Shown here: positions 45,209-55,698 of the stretch, piece after piece
How positions within the stretch are numbered: position 1 is the stretch's first letter
Layout of the letters: the number at the start of each line of letters is the position of its first letter
Assembly: GCA_039545275.1 (NCBI GenBank)
Contig: BCHS01000001.1
Coordinates: 1,132,853 to 1,196,852 of the forward strand
From: Pseudomicrostroma phylloplanum
Lineage: Eukaryota > Basidiomycota > Exobasidiomycetes > Microstromatales
Reading direction: 5' to 3'
Length of the DNA: 64,000 bases
Translations under genes and position numbers: made by a program
Notes under the pieces: model-generated
Databases searched by the model: none
Told to the model about the DNA's origin: nothing
What the model saw: the letters and a program-made list of their open reading frames with translations, nothing else

Positions 45209-46142
45209 CTACACCTTGTCCACTCTAGCGACGTACGATGACCTCCACCTCACTCCCACCGACTCGTACGTCTCCATTGCACCTGTCGTGTCTTTTGCAT
45301 CTGATGGAAATGCTGCCAAGTCAAGTCGCACTGATACGTTGTATGCCGTCGGACCGATGGAGGGTTCGGCGAAGTCGAACTGTGAGACATCAGGCAACGA
45401 GTATGGGTCAGCCGACAGTCCTGCCATACCCTTGCTCACAACTCTGCGTCACTCACCCTTGTAATGACACTAGCCGTATGATCACCATACCACCACGCCT
45501 CGCTCAGCTCCTTGAGAGTCTTTGCTCCTTCGGCTTGCATGGCCTCTTTCCCCTCTGTCATGAGCTTGGCAGTGACGTCGAAGAAGCTCTCTGCAGAGTA
45601 GCTGATGGTCTCTGCCCCGTCTGCGTCCTGCCAGGGTGATTGTGGAGGTGTAAAGGATGCGAGGGAGGAGTTGAGGCCGGTGAGGTGGGCGGCGCTTGTG
45701 CTGACAATGCGATTGGAGAAGATGCTGCGCCGAGGTGAAGCGGACTAGGGGATCAGCAGTCAAGTCTCAAAGGGGGCGGGATGCTCTTCGCACCTCCTCC
45801 TGACCCCACTCACCACTTCTGCTTGAATTGAAAGTCGCGCTGCTCGTCCTTGCACTTGGGATGCCTGACGTAAGGGATCTCCAGCTTGGCCTCTTGAAAG
45901 TTCATTCCAATGATGCTGGGTCCAGCTCCCTTCTGAGTGCCCAGCTGGAGCACGACGAGGTGCTTGTCTTCACTCGTGCCCTCGTGAGAAGGCAAGTGGC
46001 ATGCTGAGAGGACGGAAGTGGGGATGGGTAGCAGGACAGATGGCGTGATATCGCGCAGACTGGGAGGGAGAAGGGCCTGTACAGCCGCCTTTGGCAGGAG
46101 CAGAGGGACCGTGAGGACATCGTATGTTCCATTGAGGGCCAT
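45209..46142 (-). CDS. uncharacterised 255-residue protein, possibly acetoacetate decarboxylase-like
   Basis: Three exons (46142-45814, 45724-45457, 45379-45209) give 255 residues with consistent phases. The N-terminal half has YDVLTVPLLLP, a QLGTQKGAGPSIIGMNFQEA segment and KLEIPYVRHP; the C-terminal half has WYGDHTASVITRFDFAEP and ends ESVGVRW...YVARVDKV. No membrane segment or signal peptide is seen. The FQEAKLEIP strand and overall strand-rich pattern recall the acetoacetate decarboxylase-like barrel seen in unnamed fungal proteins, but catalytic residues are not identifiable, so this is a weak inference. The first intron uses the second AG after the likely branch point, because the first would break the frame. 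The stop lies only 50 bp past the convergent BNA4 stop. Confidence 0.55.
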
Positions 46143-46370
46143 TGTGATGAGCTGGTGATGGTATGGATGGATGGATGGATCACAAAGGGAAGCAAGAGTA
46201 GCCAGCTGCTGACAATATTGTTTCACAGGAATTGCTTCAGGGACACTTCCGCTCGCACGGACGATGCGGGTCCATGTTTCAATCCGCTTCCTTCCTTCCG
46301 TTCCTTCGTTCCTTCTCGCCTTCCTTGGTCCGACTGTCCATCTATACCCTCGCACTTCGATATCACCACC
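46143..46370. promoter_or_regulatory. divergent promoter region with ATGG repeat (uncharacterised gene / CTP1)
   Basis: 228 bp lie between opposed starts. A short ATGG tetranucleotide run lies at about 46163-46179. Confidence 0.45.
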
Positions 46371-47489
46371 ATGGCAGCTCCCAAGCGCAAAGAGAAGCCG
46401 CTGAACTCTCTCATAGCAGGGACAATCTCGGGCGCCGTGGAAGGCTTTGGTGAGTTGTCCTGCCGGGCCGCGCCGATCCGCCATGACTAGGCGGCCAGGC
46501 CCACCTTTCTGACCCTACTTCACTTCCTCGCCCTCTCACACTCACCATTGCCTCCACCCAGCTACCTACCCAACCGAGTTCGTCAAGACCCGAGCACAGT
46601 TCGCAGTCGCCTCTGGCTCCAAGCCTCCGGGGCCCATCGAAATCGTCCGGACGACACTTGCGCAGAATGGTGTGCGCGGGTTGTACTCTGGCTGCTCGGC
46701 ACTGGTCGTGGGCAATGCTGCAAAGGCCGGTGTGCGGTTCTTGAGCTATGATAGTATCAAGCTGGCCGTGGCAGATAAGACGGTGAGCTGGAGAGAGGGG
46801 CCCGTGACAGCCAGAACGGTATTGGGTAGCTCACAGCAAGCTGCGTCTTCTTCTCCCTTCAGACTGGTCAACTCTCACTGCCTCGCTCTATCCTCGCCGG
46901 GTTCATTGCCGGCATCTCCGAAGGTCTCTTTGCCGTCACCCCATCCGAGGCAATCAAGACGCGTCTCATCGAGGATGGCCGCAAGCCCAAGGCCGAACGG
47001 CGCTACCATGGTCTCTTCAGCGGCTCGGCTCAAATCCTCCGAGAGGAAGGTCTCGCAGGAGTGTACAGGGGTCTAGGACCCACCATGATCCGGCAAGGAG
47101 CCAACTCGGCAGTGAGACTTACGACGTACTCTACTCTGCGCGGTATTGCTACAAAGGATGGACGAAAGACGTCCAGCGTAGAGACGTTTGGCATGGGCGC
47201 TATTGCGGGCATTGTGACCGTGTACTGCACCATGCCCCTCGACGTGGTCAAGACGCGCATGCAATCTGCCGAGGCCAGCAAGAACTACACCGGCACACTC
47301 AATTGCGCCGTGACGATGTTCAAGAATGAAGGGCTGAGGAGATTCTGGAAGGGTACCACACCTAGGCTCACAAGGCTGATCCTGTCGGGTGGAATCGTCT
47401 TTACGATCTATGAGAACACTTTGGCACTGCTGGACAAGACGGAGCAGGTCGCAAAGGACAAGGTGGCAGATGTTAAGACACATGCGTAA
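46371..47489 (+). CDS. CTP1: mitochondrial tricarboxylate (citrate) carrier
   Basis: Three exons (46371-46449, 46562-46782, 46863-47489) give 308 residues. The three mitochondrial carrier repeats have their signatures at PTEFVKTRAQ, PSEAIKTRLIEDG and PLDVVKTRMQ; the second with its E-x-I-K-T-R-x-I form is typical of citrate carriers. AGTISGAVEGF precedes the first, and a GGIVFTIYE segment lies in the sixth helix. It exchanges matrix citrate for cytosolic malate or other tricarboxylates, feeding cytosolic acetyl-CoA. The length is usual for the family. Confidence 0.9.
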
Positions 47490-47730
47490 GAGCTCAGAGG
47501 GAGTGAGCATAGAGTCTCGTCAGACGGAGTGCAGCTGCATCACTGTCAGGCAGGGCAGTGAACGTTTGATTAGAAGAAGGGGGAATAGAAGCGGTGGGAC
47601 CTGACAGAACATGTGCAGCGCGGACGTGGGTGTACAACAGCGCAGCCAATTCCAATCGATTCTGCCCTTTGCATCGCATCGAGAGCACGTCTATGAGGTC
47701 TATTGGGACTTAAGGATCGGACGTCATTGT

Positions 47731-48820
47731 CTAGCTGGGAGGTGCGACAGAGACGTTGAGATCGTGGAGCTTGCCGGTGGAGATGTCGTGGACCCATCTG
47801 GAATGGAACAACAGGCGCAGCAGAGTGAATCGTAAGCTCAGTAAGCTCATGAGCAGTTCATCTTCAGCCCTTGCTCTCTCGCTCGCCCTCTATCTACTCA
47901 CCCATGCAACCTGACCTTCTTGCACACCTTTCCAGGGACAAGTGTGCTCTCTCCCGTAGTCCAATTCCTCTGAATCACCTCGCTGGCCTTCAGATTCTCC
48001 AATTGCTTCTTGACATTTTCCGTAGTGAGCTTCTTGACGAAAGCAGGAGGGGTGAGCTCTTCGGTGGCCTCTTGCTTGATCTGGTAGGCGTGCTTGGTCA
48101 AGGGGACAAGGTAGCGGCCCAGGGAAGAGGGGGCAGTCTCGGCGGGAGGGCCTGAGGAGGCGCCGGCGATGGCTGCGCTCACACCACCGCAGGAAGTGTG
48201 GCCGACGATGATCACTGGGAGGAGGGAGGATGAGAGAAGTGCAAGAGTAGAGCGTCAGTGATGGTCACCCTGAGTCAGATCACGTCAGGTCGTCCGGGCA
48301 ACTCACCATCCTCTACACCCAGCGCCTCAATGGCAAAGGTGAGAGCGGCGGCAGCGCTGTCGTCCTTCTCGTTCCACTGGTTAGCAACGTTCCTGATGGT
48401 GAAGATCTCTCCAGGGTACGTCTGGCATACGGATCCCTCTGGCACTCGCGAGTCGGAGCAGCCAATCCAGCACACCGTAGGCTTCTGACCCTTGGACAAG
48501 GTTTTCAGCAGTTCGCGATGGTCCCGGTCGAGATCCGATGCGAATCTCTGGTTGCGCTCCAGAAGACTGGTGAGGACGTCGCTGAGCAGAGGATTGACCT
48601 CGCCCATGCTGTCGGAGAAGTCAAAGTTGACATCGGAGGTTGGGAAGGGCATCTTGGAGGGTGGTGAGGTGGAGAAGAGGGCGGGGCGTTGATGGGTGGT
48701 GGTAGTAGTGGAAGTTGTTGGGGTAGCTAGGGCTAGACGAGTAGACGATGCGAAGATATGTCGAGGTCTTGTGAGATTGAAGAAGGATGTTGTTGTGGCA
48801 CGAGGTAAGGTGCTGAGCAT
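47731..48820 (-). CDS. NCE103: beta-class carbonic anhydrase with mitochondrial presequence
   Basis: Three exons (48820-48307, 48214-47902, 47797-47731) give 297 residues. The zinc ligands are in CWIGCSDSRVPE (Cys plus the Asp/Arg dyad) and VGHTSCGG (His and Cys, created by the first splice). The C-terminus, WVHDISTGKLHDLNV, comes from the 67-bp last exon and is typical of beta carbonic anhydrases. Residues 1-56 are Ser/Thr/Arg-rich with no acid, a probable mitochondrial presequence. A second ATG at 48652 (Met57) would give a cytosolic form of the usual core length. It converts CO2 and bicarbonate for carboxylation reactions and CO2 sensing. Confidence 0.9.
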
Positions 48821-49231
48821 GAGTCTAGGGACGAGCAGAGGGAAAGGGGGACGGAGAGAAGGGTGACGTCGAGGACAGGGTGCGCTGGTTATCACAAGTC
48901 TCGAGTGTGGTGAGGCTGAGGATTGTGCCTGTGTCCTTGGGGCGGCCTTTGCTGCAGCAGCTTCTGCACTGACCCCTTGGCTTGGCTCTTGCTTCCTTTG
49001 CCGCTTCTGCCGTGCGCCTGGCTGTCTGTCTGTCTGCCCCCCCCGATTGGCAATTCCTTCCCTTATCGCCCTCGCACCAAAGACGCGGCGGCCCACTCCA
49101 CTCGGATCGGAGTTGCAGCACTCGATCGATCGCGCCAGAGATTCTCCGCCCGGAGCCTTTTTGTTACTGCACAACGGCTCGCACTCTCGCACCTTCCTAC
49201 CGTACCTGTTTCTACATCTTGGCCCTTCGTC
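48821..49231. promoter_or_regulatory. divergent region (carbonic anhydrase / nuclease-like copy 1)
   Basis: 411 bp lie between opposed starts. A CCAAT box (as ATTGG) stands at about 49045 after a run of nine C residues. The plus frame is open throughout, but the translated stretch is not protein-like. Confidence 0.45.
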
Positions 49232-50308
49232 ATGTCCTCTGGCTCAGACTTTGGCACGTTTAGCGACGAAGAGAGATCACCCAGTCGCGGATCCTCTGGC
49301 TCTTTTGCTTCTGAAGACGAGTACTTGGGCACTGCCGATTACCGCCGATGCAACCTTCGCATGGCGGCGATCTTCATCACTGAATTGCAAGAGACCCAGT
49401 GTCCCCCTCGCATTCGGTCCTTTATTGACTTTCTGATACGCGGACTCGACGTCGAGGCCATTGAAGCGGTTGACGTGGAAGCACCTACGTCTCTACTCTG
49501 CAAACCCCTGCGAGATACTGCCGCCGCCCTCGCCAGCCAAGTGGAAAAGTATCGCTTCCGTAACGCGTCAGAATGGATGAGCTTCCACGAGGGCGTATTT
49601 GCTGCCTTCGCTCACCCCCTCATCGACAGCTGCCTCAAGCAGACCTTCGACGTCGAAGTAGGCCCCAGCAGCGACCCTAGATGGTATCTCTCGCCGCCAA
49701 CGCCAAAGCTTGCCTTTGGGCTCGCCTCTCCCGATGGGAGACACCGAGAGCCATCCTCTTGTCTCGATTACTCGTTCCTGTTCGCAATAAGGAAGCGCGG
49801 CATCCAGGCCTATCCCTTCAGATCTCGAGAGTACATAAGACCGGCCTTCCCGTGCGTTCTATTCGAGGTCGTGACAAACTTCGGTACACTGATGACAGCG
49901 GAGAACCGAGCAGCTCATAGCGCTGCCAAGGCACTGGCAATGATGCAAACCCTCAGAGAGAGCTACTACCACACGGTCGGTGCACACCTTTCTGCTCCTT
50001 TGCCTGTCGTCGTGATCTGCTCACAGGGCGCGATATACGAGGTCTTCATCGCGTTTCACCTTCAGCGAGAGGAAGTACCTGTTCGGACAGACCCGTATGC
50101 AGGCTACGGTGACGGATGTTATCCCCATCCTGGAGTAAACCTGGTCAGAGTCTGGCTGGGAGCGATAGACTCCACGAAGATGGGGTATCAGTTGCAGCTG
50201 CTCCTCCAACGAATACTGCATTGGATCTTGGAAGTGTATCGGCCCACCATCATGAGCATGCTGGAGACCATCAAGGCCACGATGCCACCCAGCACAGAGT
50301 ACGCATAG
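49232..50308 (+). CDS. nuclease-like paralog 1, PD-(D/E)XK-type motif degenerate
   Basis: This is an intronless 358-residue protein. It shares a conserved region with the gene ending at 53019: TADYRR near the N-terminus, RSFIDFLIRGLD, DTAAALASQVEKYR, a WMSFHEGVF block, then PKLAFGL, FPCVLFEVVTNFG, NRAAHSAAKALAMM, LPVVVICSQGAIYEV and a C-terminal helix pair. In the paralog the matching motifs are PDLAFGL, FEAKSE and NQAAHGAAKALAM, the P-D ... E-x-K ... Q pattern of PD-(D/E)XK nuclease folds. Here the Asp is Lys (49706-49708), the motif Lys is Val (49871-49873), and Gln is Arg. The protein is therefore probably inactive as a nuclease. No named family is recognised, and the fold is inferred. Confidence 0.6.
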   Translation: MSSGSDFGTFSDEERSPSRGSSGSFASEDEYLGTADYRRCNLRMAAIFITELQETQCPPRIRSFIDFLIRGLDVEAIEAVDVEAPTSLLCKPLRDTAAALASQVEKYRFRNASEWMSFHEGVFAAFAHPLIDSCLKQTFDVEVGPSSDPRWYLSPPTPKLAFGLASPDGRHREPSSCLDYSFLFAIRKRGIQAYPFRSREYIRPAFPCVLFEVVTNFGTLMTAENRAAHSAAKALAMMQTLRESYYHTVGAHLSAPLPVVVICSQGAIYEVFIAFHLQREEVPVRTDPYAGYGDGCYPHPGVNLVRVWLGAIDSTKMGYQLQLLLQRILHWILEVYRPTIMSMLETIKATMPPSTEYA

Positions 50309-51012
50309 TCTGCATAGTCTTCCCTCGCGATCCGATCCACTCCACTCCACTCCCATCTGACTTCCGGCGGGTGATCGATCGCGCCCAGCCATTTTCCGCC
50401 GCCAACTTTCCGCTTGCACAGGAGCTTACGTAATCATTCCGCGTGCGTCCGTCGGACCGGAGACACCTCGCATCGCGAGTGTCAGGTACTACTCATGGTG
50501 CCAGCGTCACGTGGCAGGTGCCTGACCGCGGTTCTATAGGAGCCAATAGCTCTTCTCTTTGCTCAGCTGACGTCCATTATGACCTATCGTATCCCTCCCC
50601 TCATACCTTACCACTGCACCTTCCATCATAACATGTAGCCTACCTTCCATGCCATCGTCACTGCTAATCCTACCGTACTATACGTCCTACTACCCCTTTC
50701 GCCACATTTCCACCGACTCTAGCCCCTGCTACACCGCACAATCGTCTTTCCCACTCCACTACTGCCACCACCCTCCGTTACTGCCACCACCCTGCTCTCA
50801 CGACCTTGCCACCCCCCTCACGTCCCCCAACCCACGCTCTGGCGCTGGAGATGTGCTAGTAGACCTGTGAGTAGTCCTTCCCATTCTTCTACAAGTCGTC
50901 CTATTAGTCAAGCCTGATGCACGCCTCTACTACGCTTCCAGTTGCCTCAGCAGTCACACCTCCAGTCATAGCTCAAATCGCCCCTCCAGTCGCCCGTCGA
51001 CCTGGGCCTAAT
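50309..51012. other. intergenic, pyrimidine-rich
   Basis: No gene is seen. From about 50640 to 50870 the strand is rich in CTACCACC-like repeats, the kind of leader found upstream of other genes here, which suggests the former promoter of the decayed copy at 51013. Confidence 0.4.
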
Positions 51013-51786
51013 ATGTCAGGGTCGCTTCTCACCGACGACTCAAGCCTCGATCAACGACCGTCTACATCAACGTACTGGAAGTATGCCAACGACCACACAA
51101 TCTTCGAGCCTTCGTCGACACCCTGATACACACTCGTCACTCTGGCAATCGAGGCGCTTGTCAGGCAGCATCTTCGTCTTTGGTCAACAAGCTCTGGCCA
51201 AGTATTTTTACCATCCTCGCCTGACAAGTGAGGCACCATCGACTGCAAGTGGAGTTCAATTGGATGGACTCCAACAAGCGAGCTGAGCACCGCCAGTGGC
51301 CAACTGTGCTCGCAAGATGCCAAGACCAGAGCTTCCACCATCAAGTCGCAAGCTGGCACAAGCACCGACTATCCAACTTCTGCTCACGATGCCTGCCACC
51401 TTGTCTTGGGATGTTGGGCTACGACACACCTGCTTCGGAGTGCCTCCACCCTACCTCTTGCTCGAGCTCCATCGAGAAGCTGCCAGCTTTAGGAGCGTCT
51501 AGCCTTTTCGTTCTGACAGTCCGAGCACGCACGCACTAGGTCAAGTCGAGCTTCGAGACTCTTGTCACCACGGAGAATCAAGCAGCCAACGGCTCTGCCA
51601 AGACACTGGCCATGGTCCATACTTGGCGAAGGCTACCACCACCACGGTGGCGCCTGTAACTCTCATCGGCTGTCAGTCATTGTCATCTGTTCACAGGGCG
51701 CAACCTATGAGGTCCTCGTGGCCTCGTACTCACAAGGCACTGAGGCTGGCTCCGGTCGTACGCAACGAGGCATCGTGGCCACCTGA
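51013..51786 (+). pseudogene. decayed middle copy of the nuclease-like family
   Basis: Fragments of the family appear in order but in different frames. An ATG at 51013 opens MSGSLLTDDSS, like the start of copy 1. At about 51095-51140 one frame reads HNLRAFVDTLIHT, matching YEIQAFIHRLIHD and RIRSFIDFLI. At about 51240-51280 a fragment VEFNWMDSNKRA parallels ENEARWMHFNVRV. At 51537-51620 the frame reads stop-VKSSFETLVTTENQAANG..., aligning with FEAKSELGNIYEAQNQAAHG: the motif Glu codon has become TAG while Lys survives. Near 51670-51740 a shifted frame has VIVICSQGATYEV. Several frameshifts and stops prevent translation. It lies between the other two copies in the same orientation. Confidence 0.65.
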
Positions 51787-51926
51787 CCTGGCGCCAAAAG
51801 AGTCGCCCACACTCTCTGACTCTCACCACGCACACGCACGGTCTCTCTCCCACTCACTCTACACACTCTCTGTGTCTCACACATACATACGATCTCCTCC
51901 CGCCGGAGTGTGGTACTACCATTGCT

Positions 51927-53019
51927 ATGGCTTCTGTCCACCGGCCAAGAGGGTCTGGGATACCGGCTCACCGAGGCAGGGGCGCAGGTAGAGCTCGTCG
52001 AGGCGCCCTGGGCGGTCCTCGCGCCTCTGTCCCATTCTCGCGCCCCTCCAGTGGTGCCTCCCTCCCATCCAGTGATACCTCCCGTGACACACACATGTCC
52101 AATCGGAATCTTAAGACGTTCGACTACCGTCGAGACAGCCTTAAGTCGGCGTCCATCCACATCGACGTCCTCCTCGAAGGACAGATCGTACGAGATTCAA
52201 GCTTTCATCCATAGACTCATCCACGACCTCGAGACCGACGTCAACGTCGCGCGTGATGTGCAGACACTACAGTGGCGAGATACTGCGGTCGCCTTGGCGG
52301 GCCAAGTGGCAGGGTATAGGCTGGAGAACGAGGCGCGCTGGATGCACTTCAACGTACGCGTCTTTAGCATCTTGAACCAGACATCGATAGCAAGCTGTCA
52401 AGATGCCCCGTTCGATATTGAAGTAGACCCGACCGGGCGCCGTGGGCATACGCTGGCGATGCCCAAACCAGACCTCGCCTTTGGGCTGGCACCGGATATG
52501 GAGCAGGGTGCCCTTGGACCTCTCGCATGGCATTCCCTGCAGCACCTCCCAGAGCGTCTTGGCATCCATGCATTCCCATCTACCTCGCCTAACGTGCCGA
52601 ATCTAATTTTTCCTTGCATCATCTTTGAGGCCAAGTCAGAGCTCGGCAACATCTACGAGGCGCAGAACCAAGCCGCCCACGGAGCTGCGAAGGCCTTGGC
52701 TATGGTGCGGGCTCTCGCAGACCGTTACAGAAGGTCACCGAGAGCTGCAGCCCGGCCCCCTAGGAGTCTGCCAGTGGTGGTCATCTGCGCCCAAGGACAC
52801 CTGTGGGAGGTCTCCGTGGCTTTCGATCTTCATGATCAAGTTGCGGCGAGCGAAGATGGCAGTGCCCCTTCTGCAATCCATATAGTGTCGATCTGGGCGG
52901 GCTCGATCGCAAGCACCAATGGTATGCTCTATATACAGTCCATCTTGTTCAGACTACTGCTCTGGATACTGGTTACGTGGCGAAGCACCATCTCGCACAT
53001 GTTGGACAGTATCGCGTAG
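51927..53019 (+). CDS. nuclease-like paralog 2, PD-(D/E)XK-type motif intact, apparent N-terminal frameshift
   Basis: The conserved region lies in one frame to the stop at 53019 (YEIQAFIHRLIHDLE onward), but that frame has no ATG before 52342. The N-terminal part homologous to copy 1 (KTFDYRRDSLKSASIHIDVLLEGQ) is in the next frame, open from ATG 51927 (inner ATG 52095) to a stop just past 52200. A single-base change at about 52181-52193 would explain it; no splice sites there would rejoin the frames. The putative active-site set is complete: Asp at 52471-52473 in KPDLAFGL, Glu at 52627-52629 and Lys at 52633-52635 in FEAKSE, and Gln in NQAAHGAAKALAM. A hydrophobic C-terminal helix follows. 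It may be a recent pseudogene, an assembly error or a gene using frameshifting. Confidence 0.55.
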
Positions 53020-53482
53020 CGTGCGTTGGCTATCCTTTGCCATGCGCGTGCGGGACGCAAATTTTTCAACCTTGGTGGTCTTGAGCCTCATCTGCCACAT
53101 CCGCATAATTCCTCTTTGACGCTTGACTGCTCCCCAGACGACAAGCAGTGGCTCGTAAACTTGTAGACAACGTATTCAGCTTTCCAACAATGGTCTTTTC
53201 ACAGTCATCTGATCAATATCGACTGAGTTGTGACCAATCCAGCTCTCATCCCGGACAAGAAGCCGATTGAGACTCCGTCCAAGCCCGCCCTCTCTGTCCG
53301 TTGCACGCGAAGCTTTGCCCAGAAGTCAGAGGCGGGGGCCATCCGGAAGACTCGATATTGTCAACTTCCTTGCAATCCCCCTAACTGCACATCTACTATC
53401 TCAGCGTATCACTCGAGTCTTGAAGCTCGTGCGGCCTACAACACACCTCATCTGTGCCCTACTCAGCTGCTGACCTCTCTGC
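53020..53482. other. intergenic, promoter of the Oac1-like gene
   Basis: No gene is seen; the region holds the 3' flank of paralog 2 and the upstream region of the carrier gene. Confidence 0.5.
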
Positions 53483-54607
53483 ATGGCCTCCTCTTCCACC
53501 GGCGCCGCCGCGCCGGGGCCCGCCTCGCCCACTGCTACCTCCACCAAGCCCGCCCCGGCTCCCCTCTCCCTTGCGGAATCCTTTGTCATGGGAGCTCTAG
53601 CAGCATGTACAGCAGTGACGGTGACAAATCCCTTCGAGGTGGTCAAGACGAGGATGCAGCTGTATGGAGAGCTGGGCACAAAGGGGGGTTACCAGTCGCC
53701 CTTCAAGGTATTCGGAGAGACGGTCAAGCATGAAGGTGTACGGGGTATTCAAAGAGGGTTGGGACCGGCATACGTATATCAGATTCTGTTGAATGGATCT
53801 AGGCTTGGATTCTACGAGCCCTTCAGGGTGGGATTCAATCGACTTGCTGGCAAGTCAAAGACGGAGGTGTGGGCAATCGGAAGTCTTGCGGCAGGCGCTA
53901 GCTCTGGAGTGGTAGGAGGTGAGTAGTAGCGGAGTCATATGAGTCGCAACGTACAGCAGCTGATGGCAAGACAAACACATCTCTACTGCTCCACAGCCAT
54001 TCTGGGTAACCCCTTCTTCCTGGTCAAGGCTCGATTGCAGGCCTACTCACCGCACTTGAACCCCGCATCGGCAAGGCACAAGTACACAGGTACCTTCAAT
54101 GGTCTCTCTACGATTGTGAAAGCAGAAGGCGCTCGCGGTCTCACACGAGGCTGGACAGCAGCCGTGCTACGTACAGCAATGGGCTCTACTGCCCAGCTGC
54201 CCGCCTACAACCTCGCCAAGAGCTACCTGTCCAACCTCAAGCCAGAGAATACCTTCACATACAACCCCGCCCTCTACCTAGCAGGCAAGCCAAACAGCTT
54301 CTGGACCTACCTGGCCTCGTCCATCTTCTCTGGACTCTGCGTGTGTGCGGTGATGCAGCCGGCTGATACGGCTCTGACTAGGATGTACAACCAACCTGTG
54401 CGGATCGACGAGAAGACGGGAAGGACAGTAGGCACGCTGTACAAGGGTCCGTTGCACTGCCTGTACCTCACTGCCAAGGCTGAGGGTCCATTGGCCTGGT
54501 ACAAGGGTACGACGGCCCATCTGGCGAGGATAGCACCGCATACCGTCCTGACGCTGGTGATGAACGAGGCGTATTCGAGGTGGTACCTGCAAGCAACGCG
54601 GGATTGA
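53483..54607 (+). CDS. OAC1: mitochondrial oxaloacetate/sulfate carrier (Oac1-like)
   Basis: Two exons (53483-53918 and 53997-54607) give 348 residues. The carrier signatures are NPFEVVKTRMQLYGEL, NPFFLVKARLQAYSPH and the atypical third QPADTALTRMYNQP; this trio, with LNGSRLGFYEPFR between the first and second, is the pattern of Oac1 and its relatives SLC25A34/35. GSTAQLPAYNLAKS also fits. The N-terminal 28 residues are Ala/Pro/Ser-rich. Yeast Oac1 imports oxaloacetate, sulfate and isopropylmalate into mitochondria. Substrate choice cannot be confirmed from the sequence. Confidence 0.85.
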
Positions 54608-55698
54608 AAGCAGGGGGAGGGGAAAGGTGGTAAGAGGGAAGACGAAGTAGACGGCTTGGAAATGTAAAGATGGTGATGTCATACATCGAACAGCCTATGG
54701 CTCTCTTGTCCGGTGCAGCAGGGTCGCGTAGCACGCAAGAGACGGCACCACTGGGAGGCACATTGGGACTTCTCGCACAGTAGCGGTATCACGATTGCGA
54801 CCAGCAGGAGGTCGCACAATCAGGCAGACATGTGTACAGCGATGTCCAACAACAAAAGGTGCTGCTGCAGCACCATTGCTACGCGTCAATCCATTCTTTC
54901 TACTTTGTCCATTTACGTTGACGTGACGAGGTGCATTCCTTGGCCCCCCTTTAGACTTTTTGCCTGGCGTGCTGCAAGCTGAGGCCAGGCGGGCGAGGCG
55001 CCAGGCGGCGGGGCGGCGGCTGTGGCTTTTGACTGTCGATGTGCTCCCGTCGCCTTCCGCACCCAAGTTCAAGGGCAAGAGTCTTAACCACCAGTCTTCC
55101 CATCCATCCATCTCTACGCCATCGTCCATCCCCCTCCTCTCCTTGACCCTCTCCCCTTTCATCTTCATACCCCTCCACTCCTTTCTTCACTCACTCTCTG
55201 TTTCCTCACGTGTCCCTCCCCACACAAGTCCATCCATCGCAGCAGGCAGATACCCCTCCCTTGCCCCGTGGCCAAATCTCCGCTCAGCCGCCTCGCTCCT
55301 CCTCGGCTGCTGCGTTTCCGGTATCCTCGCAGTCATACGCCATCCATCTTGGCCCCCACCGCTCATCCTCTCCTCTCCTACCTCATCGGGTTGACCCCCT
55401 CCTTCCCGTGATCTAATCAGATTAGCTCTTGTCTCCCGTTCTCCCTGCACATACCCATCAAGAGGCAGTAGAGCACAGGACACGGGCAGTGGTGTTATTC
55501 CTCCTTCACCACCCTCCCCGTCCCTCTTTCTTGCGTTCACGCGTTCCTCTTTAACAGCAGGAAAGGAATTCTCGACTTCTCCTTGACTCCCTCCTTCATC
55601 CATCTACTCTATCAAACCTAGCAATTGCTCTCACTCGCCCTAATCGCGCACGTATAGCAAAGTTAATCTCTGTCAACACCTACCTCGTCTTCCTCAAC
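54608..55698. other. 1.1 kb upstream of the heme oxygenase gene, no gene seen
   Basis: Frames here are low-complexity shadows. From about 55080 to 55640 the plus strand is strongly pyrimidine-rich, probably a long 5' leader or promoter of the heme oxygenase gene. Confidence 0.45.

Noticed and set aside
48923..49231. Upstream in-frame extension of nuclease-like copy 1
   Set aside because: The added residues (Cys/Leu/Pro-rich) are unlike the paralog's N-terminus and occupy the divergent promoter.
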